Of a stretch of 5,732 bases of DNA, positions 1 through 5,732 are shown one piece after another. This stretch comes from Betaproteobacteria bacterium. GTDB taxonomy: Bacteria > Pseudomonadota > Gammaproteobacteria > Burkholderiales > Rhodocyclaceae. The DNA is taken from assembly GCA_028065725.1 (NCBI GenBank), contig JAPTVL010000221.1, positions 1-5,732 on the forward strand, in the 5' to 3' direction. Each line of letters starts with the position of its first letter. Within the stretch, counting starts at the first letter, position 1. Under the pieces are notes generated by a model that ran no database searches, was not told the origin of the DNA, and was given only the letters and a program-made list of their open reading frames with translations. Made by a program: the position numbers and the translations under genes.

Positions 1-1
1 G

Positions 2-166
2 GCGTTCACGATCGGGTGCAGCGGCTGCCGGAGTCCGGCGATCAAGCCGCCGTTCGCGCCATTCGACTTGGCGCCGCGTGCGGCCGGCTGCATCGCGACG
101 GGCGGCCAGATCATCGCCACCGCGCCGGCCGATGCCGGAGACGGCCCGGCGGGCCACGAACGATGA
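2..166 (+). other. Possible 3' end of an unidentified gene, cut by the window edge
   Basis: This frame is open from the left edge to a TGA at 164-166 (54 codons) and its third codon positions are almost all G or C, as expected for a gene in high-GC DNA. No family is recognised and no domain motif is visible. The same third-position signal also fits a minus-strand frame using the codon triplets that start at base 1, so even the strand is uncertain. Bases 167-230 contain nothing I can interpret. Confidence 0.2.
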
Positions 167-230
167 TGATGAACCTTATGTTTACCGCATAGCACCATGA
201 GTTGGACTTTGAATGACCAATCGCCGCCGG

Positions 231-1160
231 CTAGGACGAGAGTAAGCGGCGCCGGAGGCCAGCGGCATAACGTGCGACGTCTTCTTTCAGCGTTTTCGCC
301 TCATTGCTGAGGTCAGCCGTTAGCAAGCCCGCGGAGGACGCTGCAAACATTGCGGCGGCGGACGCGCCGAGCGGTCCGGACCCATCGTCGAACGCTTGTG
401 GATCGGCGGCACCGCGGTTGAAGCGGAGACGGTGAAATCGCCTAAACTCTTGTTCCGCGCTTAGCCGCTCCTGCCAGTCATCGAACAGCCCGACAAATTC
501 AGGGCCGGCCCGCGATCGGGCGGACGCTATGCGTGTAGCTGTCTTATCTGCCTGGTTCATCATCATATCGAGAACACGGACGGCACCAGCACAAAACGCC
601 ATTATTGCGTTGGATAGGGATGCATACTCCGATTGCAGCAGGATTCGCCGCTTGACCAAGTCTGAGAGTGCACGACCACCTCGATACCCACCTGCGGCAG
701 CAAAGACGGGCAGAAGGATCGCAGGCCACCCTCCAAGCCCAAGCGCCAACGCGGCCGCTCCGATCGCGTGGCCAGCAGAAGCCCCGATAAGACGGCCTGC
801 GGCATCCACAGAAAGATTGCCAGGTAGTGATCGCCAATCCGTGTTGCCGCGCCAAAGCTGATAAGCGTTTCGGGCCACCGAGATCACAGGGACCATATCA
901 CCAAGATGGAGGTCAAGCATATCGGCCGCAGAATCTAGGCTATGCTCAGTTGTTAATCTAACCGCGTCGCGAGTAATTCCGTGAACGGGCATAATGTAGT
1001 CATTTTCTGGGTATTGGGCTGCCAGTTCCTCGTTGACTACTAATCGAGGAATACCTGGATACCTCGACAGATGTTCGGTCACGAGGTGTGGGGACAATCC
1101 ACACTTAGCTTGCACCGGTTCGCCGTTCACCAGAAAGTCGGACACCTCCAACAACCCCAT
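231..1160 (-). CDS. Hypothetical protein with glycine-zipper hydrophobic segment; 5' end altered by an IS
   Basis: I do not recognise this 309-residue protein. Residues about 122-158 are glycine- and alanine-rich and hydrophobic. Gly122, Gly126, Gly130 and Gly134 are spaced exactly four apart, a glycine-zipper pattern, followed by a nonpolar run to about 156 and then a basic patch (R160, R163, K170, R171, R172). This suggests one membrane-embedded or tightly packed helical hairpin; no signal peptide is seen. The N-terminal 100 residues look soluble, and the C-terminal 100 are charged and probably helical. The ATG and codons 1-7 (MGLLEVS) are made from the terminal inverted repeat of the IS5-family element, so native sequence begins near Asp8. 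The natural start is therefore probably lost, or a shorter form starts inside, for example at GTG codon 11 or Met57. Upstream there is only a weak AGG about 10 bases before the ATG. G+C is visibly lower than in the rest of the window, suggesting separate acquisition. Coding status is fairly likely; expression and start are uncertain. Confidence 0.6.
   Translation of the reverse strand: MGLLEVSDFLVNGEPVQAKCGLSPHLVTEHLSRYPGIPRLVVNEELAAQYPENDYIMPVHGITRDAVRLTTEHSLDSAADMLDLHLGDMVPVISVARNAYQLWRGNTDWRSLPGNLSVDAAGRLIGASAGHAIGAAALALGLGGWPAILLPVFAAAGGYRGGRALSDLVKRRILLQSEYASLSNAIMAFCAGAVRVLDMMMNQADKTATRIASARSRAGPEFVGLFDDWQERLSAEQEFRRFHRLRFNRGAADPQAFDDGSGPLGASAAAMFAASSAGLLTADLSNEAKTLKEDVARYAAGLRRRLLSS
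1140..1158 (+). repeat. Left terminal inverted repeat of the IS5-family element
   Basis: Read inward on the + strand it begins GGACACCTCCAACAACCCC. It matches the reverse complement of 2405-2423 at 17 of 19 positions, the first 12 being identical. It lies at the transposase 3' side, and its complement encodes the first residues of the neighbouring minus-strand reading frame. Confidence 0.85.
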
Positions 1161-1187
1161 TGCCGGCGGCCTGATGGGGTGTTTTTT
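1154..1187 (+). terminator. Rho-independent terminator in the IS5-family left end
   Basis: ACCCCAT (1154-1160) pairs with ATGGGGT (1174-1180) around a 13-base loop that can itself form a short GCC/GGC stem. One base later comes a run of six T (1182-1187). Stem plus T-run is the classical intrinsic terminator form on the + strand. It would stop transcripts entering the element from the left flank, which would otherwise run antisense to the transposase gene. The upstream stem arm overlaps the inner end of the terminal inverted repeat. Confidence 0.6.
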
Positions 1188-1273
1188 ACTGATTACGGCG
1201 CCGGTGCATTGGATTTGATGGCGATCTTGGCACCCTGATCGCCGTTGCGTTGTGTTCTGGGTGGTCGGCTGGG

Positions 1274-2350
1274 CTATGCGGGCGCGGCTCTGCCGTGGAG
1301 CCAGACGAGGCGTCGCATATTGTAGGCCATGTTGGCCAAGCCGATCTTCAGCTTCGCCCTGGCAATGCCGATGGTGCGGACAGTGATCGCCATCAGCCCC
1401 TTCTGGTGGGCAAAGACATGTTCCACCTTTGAACGAACCACCGACTTGCGTGCGTTGGCACGACGGGTCTTCTCCGGCATTGGCCGTCCCTGTGGCTTCT
1501 TGCGATGGATGCGCGAGACCAGGCCGCGCCGTGCCAGCATCGCCTCGTTCTTCGCCGAGCGGTAGGCGGTGTCAGCCCAGACATCGCTGGCGGTGTTGTC
1601 TGCGTCCAGCACATCCTCCAGCCGCGCGCCGTCATGGGCTGCGGCATGGGTGACGGTCCAGCCGCGGATCAGGCCGTGCTCGCGATCAATGCAGACGTGG
1701 TTCTTGTAGCCGAACGAGGGCACGGCAATGTCGATTTGTGGCGTGCCGTCTTCACGCGGCCTGGCCTTGGAGAATTTCACCGTCCAGCGCGCGTCGCGGT
1801 CTTTCTGCGCCAGCCTGGCGGGCTTGTTCACCCAGTCCGCCGGAATGTGCCCGGCCTTGATCGCCGCCCGCTCAGCCTCGGTGTTGCGCTGCTTCGGCGC
1901 CGCCACGATGGTGGCGTCGACGATCTGCCCGCCCATTGCCAGATAACCCGCCGCCTTCAACGTGGCATCGAAGCGGCCGAACAACGCATCCACCGCATTG
2001 GCGCGCTTCAGCGCCTCGCGGAACGTCCAGATCGTGTTGGCATCCGGCACCGCCTCGCTCAGACCAAGGCCGAGAAAGCGCATGAACGACAGCCGGTCCT
2101 TGATCAGATACTCGGTGCGCTCGTCCGACAGGCCATGCATTGCCTGCAGCAGCAAGATCTTGAACATCAGCACCGGATCGAAGGCCGGGCGACCACCCTT
2201 CGTGCCGTCTGATCGCGGCACCGCCTGCACCAAATCACGGCGGAACAATTCGAAATCGACCAGCGCGCAGATACGTTCGAGATCATCACCCTTGGCGGAA
2301 AGCTCACGCAAGCGGCTGTCGACGTCAAAAAAGCCAGGCTGACGGCCCAT
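1274..2350 (-). CDS. IS5-family DDE transposase
   Basis: The enzyme cuts and joins the ends of its own element, acting on DNA in the cytoplasm. It is 358 residues from the chosen start, normal for the IS5 group. The N-terminal region (about 1-120) is the usual IS5 helical DNA-binding part, with a GGRPAFDP stretch near 52-59. The catalytic DDE domain follows: Asp145 in QIVDATIV, Asp260 in VWADTAYRS and Glu310 in RSKVEHVFAHQK. The last fits the R(3)E(6)K signature (R306, E310, K317), with Ser303 where many relatives have Tyr. There are no frameshifts or internal stops, so it looks intact. I chose the ATG at 2350 because AAGGGGGG (2358-2365) lies 7 bases upstream and because family members begin with a similar MxxQxGFxD sequence. 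An ATG 13 codons earlier, at 2389, is in frame but has no ribosome binding site. Identity as an IS5-type transposase is near certain. Confidence 0.95.
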   Translation of the reverse strand: MGRQPGFFDVDSRLRELSAKGDDLERICALVDFELFRRDLVQAVPRSDGTKGGRPAFDPVLMFKILLLQAMHGLSDERTEYLIKDRLSFMRFLGLGLSEAVPDANTIWTFREALKRANAVDALFGRFDATLKAAGYLAMGGQIVDATIVAAPKQRNTEAERAAIKAGHIPADWVNKPARLAQKDRDARWTVKFSKARPREDGTPQIDIAVPSFGYKNHVCIDREHGLIRGWTVTHAAAHDGARLEDVLDADNTASDVWADTAYRSAKNEAMLARRGLVSRIHRKKPQGRPMPEKTRRANARKSVVRSKVEHVFAHQKGLMAITVRTIGIARAKLKIGLANMAYNMRRLVWLHGRAAPA

Positions 2351-2357
2351 CAATACG

Positions 2358-2365
2358 CCCCCCTT
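2358..2365 (-). promoter_or_regulatory. Ribosome binding site deciding the transposase start
   Basis: On the minus strand the sequence reads AAGGGGGG, 7 bases before the ATG at 2350. The in-frame ATG at 2389 has no comparable purine-rich stretch, so this site favours the shorter, family-like N-terminus. Confidence 0.6.
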
Positions 2366-2404
2366 GGGAAAACGCATCGAATCAAACAATCACGCGTCGC
2401 TCAA

Positions 2405-2423
2405 GAGGTTATTGGAGGTGTCC
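2405..2423 (-). repeat. Right terminal inverted repeat of the IS5-family element
   Basis: Read inward on the minus strand it begins GGACACCTCCAATAACCTC, matching the left end (1140-1158) with two mismatches in 19. It lies upstream of the transposase gene, so transposase promoter elements may overlap its inner side. Confidence 0.85.
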
Positions 2424-3182
2424 AACTGTGCCGCGATGTCTTCGGCCGCATGGCATCATCCACCGATTCGGGAGCGGTCCTCCGCCTCTCGACCGGCTTC
2501 GGCGGCGGCAAGACCCATGCGCTGATGACACTCTGGCATCTGGCCAAGACCATCGCCGACCCGACCATGGGAACCGACCTGCTGCCCCCCGCCGGACGCC
2601 CGGCTGCGGTGCGTGTGGTCGGCATCGATGCGGAAGGAGCTGGCTATCCCGTCTTCGCCCGTCATGGCGATCAGGAAGCGCGCAGCCTTGCCGCGGAACT
2701 CGCCTTCCAGTTCGGCGGAGCGAGTGCGCTCAACGCGCTCGGGTCCGCGAATGCGACCGCAGCGTCGCCCGATGCGGCGACGGTCGAAGCTCTGCTGCCC
2801 AACGAGCCGGTGCTGATCCTTCTGGATGAGCTCGTGCTCTACATGGCGAAGCTGACTGATCAGGAGGTCGGCAATCTCGTCGGCTTCCTCCGGACGCTGA
2901 TGACTGCCATCGTCGGCCGTAAGCACGCCGTGCTGGTCATCACCGACCCCAAGGACCAGCCGGCGGATGCCGCGAACGCCGCGCGGCTGGAGCACCTCGC
3001 CCACGTCATCGAGCAGCAGACCGGGCGCCAGGCCACCGTCATCGAGCCGATCGGCAACGAGACGGCGCAGGTAATCATCCGCCGCCTGTTCGACCAGGTG
3101 GATCACGCTGCGGCGGCCAAGGCGTCCGCGGACCATTTCAAGCTCTATGAGCGTGTCGCCGAGGAGCATCCGAACCTCATCC
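2424..3182 (+). pseudogene. DUF499-type P-loop ATPase, internal fragment lacking both ends
   Basis: About 252 codons of an AAA+-like ATPase remain. Numbered from the internal Met at 2450, a Walker A loop GFGGGKTH lies at residues 16-23 and a Walker B strand VLILLDEL at 121-128, followed by a VLVITDP strand near 161-167. The GGGKTH form of Walker A and the LILLDE strand resemble DUF499 (COG1483-like) ATPases, which as I recall are normally around 1000 residues and place this loop after an N-terminal segment of roughly 70-100 residues. Coding similarity runs from the IS5-family terminus (native frame reads CRDVFGR just before 2450) to about Ile244, where the IS21-family terminus begins. The frame then runs on by chance to 3421 inside the IS21-family element. 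The ATG at 2450 has no ribosome binding site. The protein is almost certainly non-functional: most of the C-terminal part is missing. Family assignment comes from motif memory and would be settled by a profile search. Confidence 0.75.
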
Positions 3183-3188
3183 TGTGTT

Positions 3189-3209
3189 TCGGCGTGGAAA
3201 AAGGACCCC
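3189..3209 (+). repeat. IS21-family end repeat, left outer copy
   Basis: A 21-bp unit of form TCGGCG-3N-AAAARGGACCCC, starting 6 bases inside the terminus. It is the most diverged of the four copies, with TGG in the variable triplet and AAAAAGG instead of AAAAGGG. It probably binds IstA. Confidence 0.75.
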
Positions 3210-3222
3210 CTTGGAGGGGTGA

Positions 3223-3243
3223 TCGGCGTCCAAAAGGGACCCC
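3223..3243 (+). repeat. IS21-family end repeat, left inner copy
   Basis: The second left copy of the 21-bp unit, with TCC in the variable triplet. It begins 34 bases after the outer copy. With one extra base at 3222 it forms a 22-bp perfect inverted match to the right inner copy (5659-5680). Confidence 0.8.
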
Positions 3244-3264
3244 TCTGATGACGGGGTTCACGAT

Positions 3265-3287
3265 GGCTCCCTGGTTGGGAGGGAGCC
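3265..3287 (+). promoter_or_regulatory. Hairpin covering the istA ribosome binding site
   Basis: GGCTCCCT (3265-3272) is perfectly complementary to AGGGAGCC (3280-3287), with a 7-base loop. The purine stretch GGGAGGGAG (3277-3285), the best Shine-Dalgarno candidate for istA (ATG at 3297), lies across the loop and the downstream arm. In mRNA the stem would hide much of that site and could hold down transposase translation. The structure is seen in sequence; the regulatory role is inferred. Confidence 0.4.
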
Positions 3288-3296
3288 TGGATTGGG

Positions 3297-4796
3297 ATGC
3301 TGGTGGTGGAGACGGTCGCGAAAATCCGCCGGGCGTATTTCGTGCAGGGGAAGCCGATCAAGGCGATCTGCCGGGAGCTGCGGCTTTCGCGGAAGGTTGT
3401 GCGGAAGGTTCTGCGATCTGAGGCGACTGAGTTCCGCTACGAGCGTGGGATCCAGCCTTTGCCGCGGCTGGGCCCGTGGCGGGACGCTCTTGATGAGCTG
3501 CTGGGCGCGAACGCGGCGAAGCCTGGGCGAGAGCGGCTGACGCTGATCCGGCTGTTCGAGGAATTACGCGGGCGGGGTTACGAGGGCGGCTACGACGCCG
3601 TGCGGCGCTATGCCCGGGACTGGCAGCGCCGTCGCGCATCGGCATCGGCTGGGGCCTATGTGCCGCTGAGCTTTGCGCCTGGGGAGGCCTACCAGTTCGA
3701 CTGGAGCCACGAGGTCGTCGTGCTCGGCGGCGCGACCGTGACGGTGAAGGTCGCGCATGTCCGGCTGTGTCACAGCCGGATGCCGTTCGTCCGCGCCTAT
3801 CCGCGCGAGACGCAGGAGATGGTGTTCGACGCGCACGACCGGGCGTTCGCCTTCTTCAGGGGTGCCTGTGCCCGCGGCATCTACGACAACATGAGGACGG
3901 CGGTGGACGCGATCTTTGTCGGGCGCGAGCGCGCCTACAACCGCCGCTTTCTGCAGATGTGCAGCCATTATCTCGTTGACCCGGTGGCGTGCACGCCGGC
4001 GTCGGGCTGGGAGAAGGGACAGGTCGAGAACCAGGTCGGCCTGGTGCGGGAGCGCTTCTTCACGCCGCGGCTGCGGATGAAGAGCTATGAGGAGATGAAC
4101 GCCTGGCTGCTCGATCAATGTGTGGCGCACGCCAAGGCCCATCATCATCCCGAGCAGCGCGACCGGACGATCTGGGAGATGTTCGAGGCCGAGCGTCCCA
4201 GCCTCGTGCGTTACAGTGGCCGGTTCGACGGCTTCCATGCCGTGCCGGTGTCAGTCTCCAAGACCTGCCTGGTGCGGTTCGACAACAACAAGTATTCCGT
4301 GGCGGCGAGCGCGGTTGGGCGGCCGGTGGAGATCCGCGCCTATGCGGATCGGATCGAGCTGCGCCAGGAGGGGCGGCTGGTCGGCGAGCATGCCCGCTGC
4401 TTCGGGCGCGACCAGACGGTGTTCGACCCCTGGCACTATGTGCCGGTTCTTGCCCGCAAGCCGGGGGCGCTGCGGAACGGGGCTCCCTTCAAGGACTGGG
4501 TGTTGCCAGCCGGGTTGGAGCGGATCCGCCGCAAGCTCGCCGGTGCCGCCGACGGCGATCGTCAGATGGTGAAAATCCTCACCGCCGTGCTGAGCGACGG
4601 GCTGGTGGCGGTGGAGGCCGCTTGCCTGGCGGCCCTGCGCGAGGGTGTCCACTCGGCGGACGTGGTCATCAACATCCTGGCGCGGCAGCGCGAGCCGGAT
4701 CCTCCAACCACGATCGTGACGCCGGATGCGTTGAGCCTGCAGCACGTCCCGGTCGCCGACTGCACACGGTACGACAGCCTCAGGAGGACCGTCTGA
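3297..4796 (+). CDS. istA: IS21-family transposase IstA
   Basis: IstA is the DDE integrase-like transposase of IS21 elements; it binds the end repeats and performs strand transfer with help from the IstB ATPase. The product is 499 residues, usual for the family. A helix-turn-helix region lies at about 8-40 (VAKIRRAY, then [20 protein letters not shown]). The catalytic core carries Asp135 in YQFDWSHE, Asp197 in IYDNMRTA and Glu244 in [11 protein letters not shown]-terminal beta-barrel-like part follows, with FDNNKYSVA near 328-336. The start is the family-like [15 protein letters not shown], preceded by GGGAGGGAG about 11 bases upstream within a hairpin. The TGA shares its last base with the istB ATG (TGATG), so the two genes are translationally coupled in one operon. 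No frameshift or missing catalytic residue is seen. Identity is very secure. Confidence 0.96.
   Translation: MLVVETVAKIRRAYFVQGKPIKAICRELRLSRKVVRKVLRSEATEFRYERGIQPLPRLGPWRDALDELLGANAAKPGRERLTLIRLFEELRGRGYEGGYDAVRRYARDWQRRRASASAGAYVPLSFAPGEAYQFDWSHEVVVLGGATVTVKVAHVRLCHSRMPFVRAYPRETQEMVFDAHDRAFAFFRGACARGIYDNMRTAVDAIFVGRERAYNRRFLQMCSHYLVDPVACTPASGWEKGQVENQVGLVRERFFTPRLRMKSYEEMNAWLLDQCVAHAKAHHHPEQRDRTIWEMFEAERPSLVRYSGRFDGFHAVPVSVSKTCLVRFDNNKYSVAASAVGRPVEIRAYADRIELRQEGRLVGEHARCFGRDQTVFDPWHYVPVLARKPGALRNGAPFKDWVLPAGLERIRRKLAGAADGDRQMVKILTAVLSDGLVAVEAACLAALREGVHSADVVINILARQREPDPPTTIVTPDALSLQHVPVADCTRYDSLRRTV
4782..4787 (+). promoter_or_regulatory. istB ribosome binding site inside istA
   Basis: AGGAGG, a full Shine-Dalgarno match, lies 8 bases before the istB ATG at 4796 and within the last codons of istA. 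It fixes the istB start even though that frame is open far upstream inside istA. Confidence 0.75.
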
Positions 4797-5524
4797 TGGA
4801 GCGTTCCGAGATCCTCACCGCCATGAGCGAACTGAAGCTCTACGGCATGAAGGCGGCGTTCGACGAGATCATCGCCACTGCGGTGAAGCGCCAGCATGAG
4901 CCACAGCGCATCGTGGGTGATCTGCTGACCGCTGAGATCACCGAGAAGCAGGCCCGCTCGATCCGTTATCAGATCACGATCGCCAAGCTGCCGCTGGCCA
5001 AGGACATCGAGGACTTCAGCTTCAAGGGCACGCCGATCAACGAGACCCTGGTGCGCGACCTGCTGGGCGGCGACTTCCTGGCGCACCAGCGCAACGTCGT
5101 GCTGGTGGGCGGAACCGGCACCGGCAAAACGCACATCGCCATTGCCATCGCCCGTGCATGCATCCGCGATGGTGCCAGGGGCAGGTTCTTCAACGTGGTC
5201 GATTTGGTCAACAAACTCGAGGCCGAGACCCGCGCCGGCCGACAGGGGAGGTTGGCCGACCAACTGTGCCGGATGGACTTCGTGGTTCTCGACGAACTCG
5301 GTTATCTGCCGTTCGCCCAGGCAGGCGGCCACCTTCTGTTCCACCTGATCAGCCGCCTCTACGAGCAGACCTCGGTGCTGGTGACCACCAATCTGGCCTT
5401 CGGCGAATGGCCGAGCGTGTTCGGCGACGCCAAGATGACCACGGCACTGCTCGACCGCCTGACGCACCACTGCGACATCGTCGAGACCGGCAACGAGAGC
5501 TGGCGCTTCAAGAACCGCGCCTGA
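4796..5524 (+). CDS. istB: IS21-family transposition helper ATPase IstB
   Basis: IstB is the AAA+ partner of IstA, related to DnaC-type helicase loaders. It binds target DNA, remodels it and stimulates IstA. The 242-residue product has a helical N-terminal region (about 1-70, typical IstB opening [22 protein letters not shown]), Walker [10 protein letters not shown] at 105-113, Walker [10 protein letters not shown] at 162-170 with Asp166 and Glu167, a VTTN sensor-1 strand at 196-199, and a conserved ALLDRLTHH segment at 217-225 containing the likely arginine finger or sensor residue. The length is slightly below the common 245-260. The start at 4796 is set by AGGAGG 8 bases upstream and by the TGATG overlap with istA. 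The frame is open back to 4118 but that stretch is the shadow of istA. The gene looks intact. Identity is very secure. Confidence 0.97.
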   Translation: MERSEILTAMSELKLYGMKAAFDEIIATAVKRQHEPQRIVGDLLTAEITEKQARSIRYQITIAKLPLAKDIEDFSFKGTPINETLVRDLLGGDFLAHQRNVVLVGGTGTGKTHIAIAIARACIRDGARGRFFNVVDLVNKLEAETRAGRQGRLADQLCRMDFVVLDELGYLPFAQAGGHLLFHLISRLYEQTSVLVTTNLAFGEWPSVFGDAKMTTALLDRLTHHCDIVETGNESWRFKNRA

Positions 5525-5570
5525 CCGCCTCGCCCCCCCGCGGCTTGCACCGGTGGGTCCACAGGAACCC

Positions 5571-5620
5571 CCCGCGCGCCGCTGCGTCAGCCTCGGGGCG
5601 GGCACTCCGCGGCGCGCGGG
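5571..5620 (+). other. GC-rich stem-loop downstream of istB
   Basis: CCCGCGCGCCGC (5571... using arm 5571-5582) is perfectly complementary to the arm 5609-5620, a 12-bp stem with a 26-base loop, 46 bases after the istB stop. No T-run follows, so it is not a standard intrinsic terminator; it could stabilise the istAB mRNA 3' end or block incoming transcripts. In such GC-rich DNA some stems arise by chance. Confidence 0.35.
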
Positions 5621-5658
5621 TCCCCCCTATGGACTACCGGCACAAGCCGCTACCGGGG

Positions 5659-5679
5659 GGGGTCCCTTTTGGACGCCGA
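5659..5679 (-). repeat. IS21-family end repeat, right inner copy
   Basis: Read on the minus strand this is the 21-bp unit TCGGCG-TCC-AAAAGGGACCCC, identical to the left inner copy (3223-3243). It starts 24 bases inward of the right outer copy. Confidence 0.8.
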
Positions 5680-5682
5680 TAG

Positions 5683-5703
5683 GGGGTCCCTTTTGCGCGC
5701 CGA
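5683..5703 (-). repeat. IS21-family end repeat, right outer copy
   Basis: Read on the minus strand this is TCGGCG-CGC-AAAAGGGACCCC, beginning 6 bases inside the right terminus at 5709, the same offset as at the left end. The symmetry supports the assigned element boundaries. Confidence 0.8.
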
Positions 5704-5732
5704 TTGACAGCTTGGGGCGGCGGCACCTGCAC

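Larger units (their letters stand above)
1140..2423 (-). mobile_element. IS5-family insertion sequence, complete
   Basis: This 1284-bp element is bounded by terminal inverted repeats and carries one intact DDE transposase on the minus strand, a typical size and layout for the IS5 group. The ends are defined by the match GGACACCTCCAA at both termini, with similarity continuing to 19 bp. The flanking bases are AGTC on the left and AACT on the right, so there is no target duplication of the 2-4 bp usual in this family. The element separates two unrelated genes, which suggests it lies at a deletion or recombination junction. The transposase stop at 1274 is followed by about 110 bp of non-coding DNA containing a terminator-like hairpin next to the left terminus. 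The assignment to IS5 is by protein similarity; the exact named isoform is not known to me. Confidence 0.88.
3183..5709 (+). mobile_element. IS21-family insertion sequence, complete
   Basis: The element is 2527 bp and carries istA and istB in one direction, the defining IS21 arrangement. Both ends begin with TGT, and the left 29 bases match the reverse complement of the right end at 23 positions. A 21-bp repeat occurs twice near each terminus; multiple end repeats are typical of this family and act as transposase binding sites. Eight bases of left flank (CCTCATCC) and of right flank (GCTTGGGG) do not match, so the usual 4-8 bp target duplication is absent. It interrupts the DUF499-type ATPase gene on the left; the 23-base right flank is too short to show whether that gene resumes. 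Both genes look intact, so it may be able to transpose. Confidence 0.92.

Noticed and set aside
143..155. Small hairpin GGCCC/GGGCC after the unknown gene's stop on the minus strand
   Set aside because: A 5-bp stem with a 3-base loop and no T-run, nearly 80 bases from the stop; expected by chance at this G+C.
1086..1104. Inverted repeat GTGTGG with CCACAC around a 7-base loop
   Set aside because: Only 6-bp arms inside the coding sequence of the unknown gene, with no context suggesting an operator.
1505..2212. Plus-strand 235-codon open frame within the IS5-family element
   Set aside because: It is antisense to the intact transposase and has no recognisable motif or ribosome binding site.
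2376..2404. Possible transposase promoter on the minus strand (TTGAGC, 17 bases, TTCGAT)
   Set aside because: The spacing is right and the location suits an IS promoter overlapping the inner side of the end, but the -10 box matches the consensus at only three of six bases, so it was not listed.
2456..3361. Minus-strand 301-codon open frame opposite the ATPase fragment
   Set aside because: It is opposite sequence with clear Walker motifs and crosses the IS21-family boundary, so it is a shadow frame.
3183..3421. Continuation of the ATPase frame to a stop at 3421
   Set aside because: After about 3182 the frame runs into the IS21-family end and then istA in the wrong frame; the residues do not resemble the ATPase and the read-through is accidental.
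4118..4795. N-terminal extension of istB giving a 468-residue product
   Set aside because: These codons are the istA gene read in another frame. AGGAGG and the TGATG overlap fix the istB start at 4796.
4562..5605. Minus-strand 347-codon open frame opposite istA/istB
   Set aside because: It lies opposite two securely identified genes; long antisense frames are expected in DNA with GC-rich third positions, and its sequence shows no family motif.

Overview
The window is high-GC bacterial accessory DNA dominated by two insertion sequences. The high G+C, the GC-rich third codon positions and the style of the two transposition modules suggest a proteobacterium, most likely an alphaproteobacterium. 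That placement is inference; no rRNA, tRNA or housekeeping gene is present to confirm it.

Layout from left to right. (1) Bases 1-230 hold no gene I can name; a short open stretch at 2-166 could be the tail of a gene cut by the window edge. (2) Bases 231-1160, minus strand, encode a 309-residue protein of unknown function with a glycine-zipper hydrophobic segment. Its first seven codons, including the ATG, lie inside the end of the neighbouring insertion sequence. (3) Bases 1140-2423 are a complete IS5-family element with near-perfect 19-bp terminal inverted repeats and an intact DDE transposase on the minus strand. A rho-independent terminator sits in its left end. (4) Bases 2424-3182 are an internal piece of a DUF499-type (COG1483-like) P-loop ATPase, which has lost its N-terminus at the IS5-family element and its C-terminus at the next element. 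(5) Bases 3183-5709 are a complete IS21-family element with istA and istB overlapping in a TGATG junction, and two copies of a 21-bp repeat at each end. (6) Bases 5710-5732 are 23 bases of flank, too short to interpret.

Neither element has a recognisable target-site duplication. The sequence left of the IS5-family element does not look like the missing front of the ATPase gene. The simplest reading is a region rearranged by IS-mediated deletion or recombination, which left an ATPase remnant between two intact mobile elements. DUF499 ATPases are often found in defence-type gene neighbourhoods with DNA methylases and helicases, so the fragment may mark a decayed defence island, but no partner gene is visible here.

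I do not see a convincing new biological system. The points most worth a second look are the IS-supplied start codon of the unknown gene, the decayed DUF499 gene, the terminator within the IS5-family end, the helically phased repeats of the IS21-family ends, and a hairpin that could mask the istA ribosome binding site.
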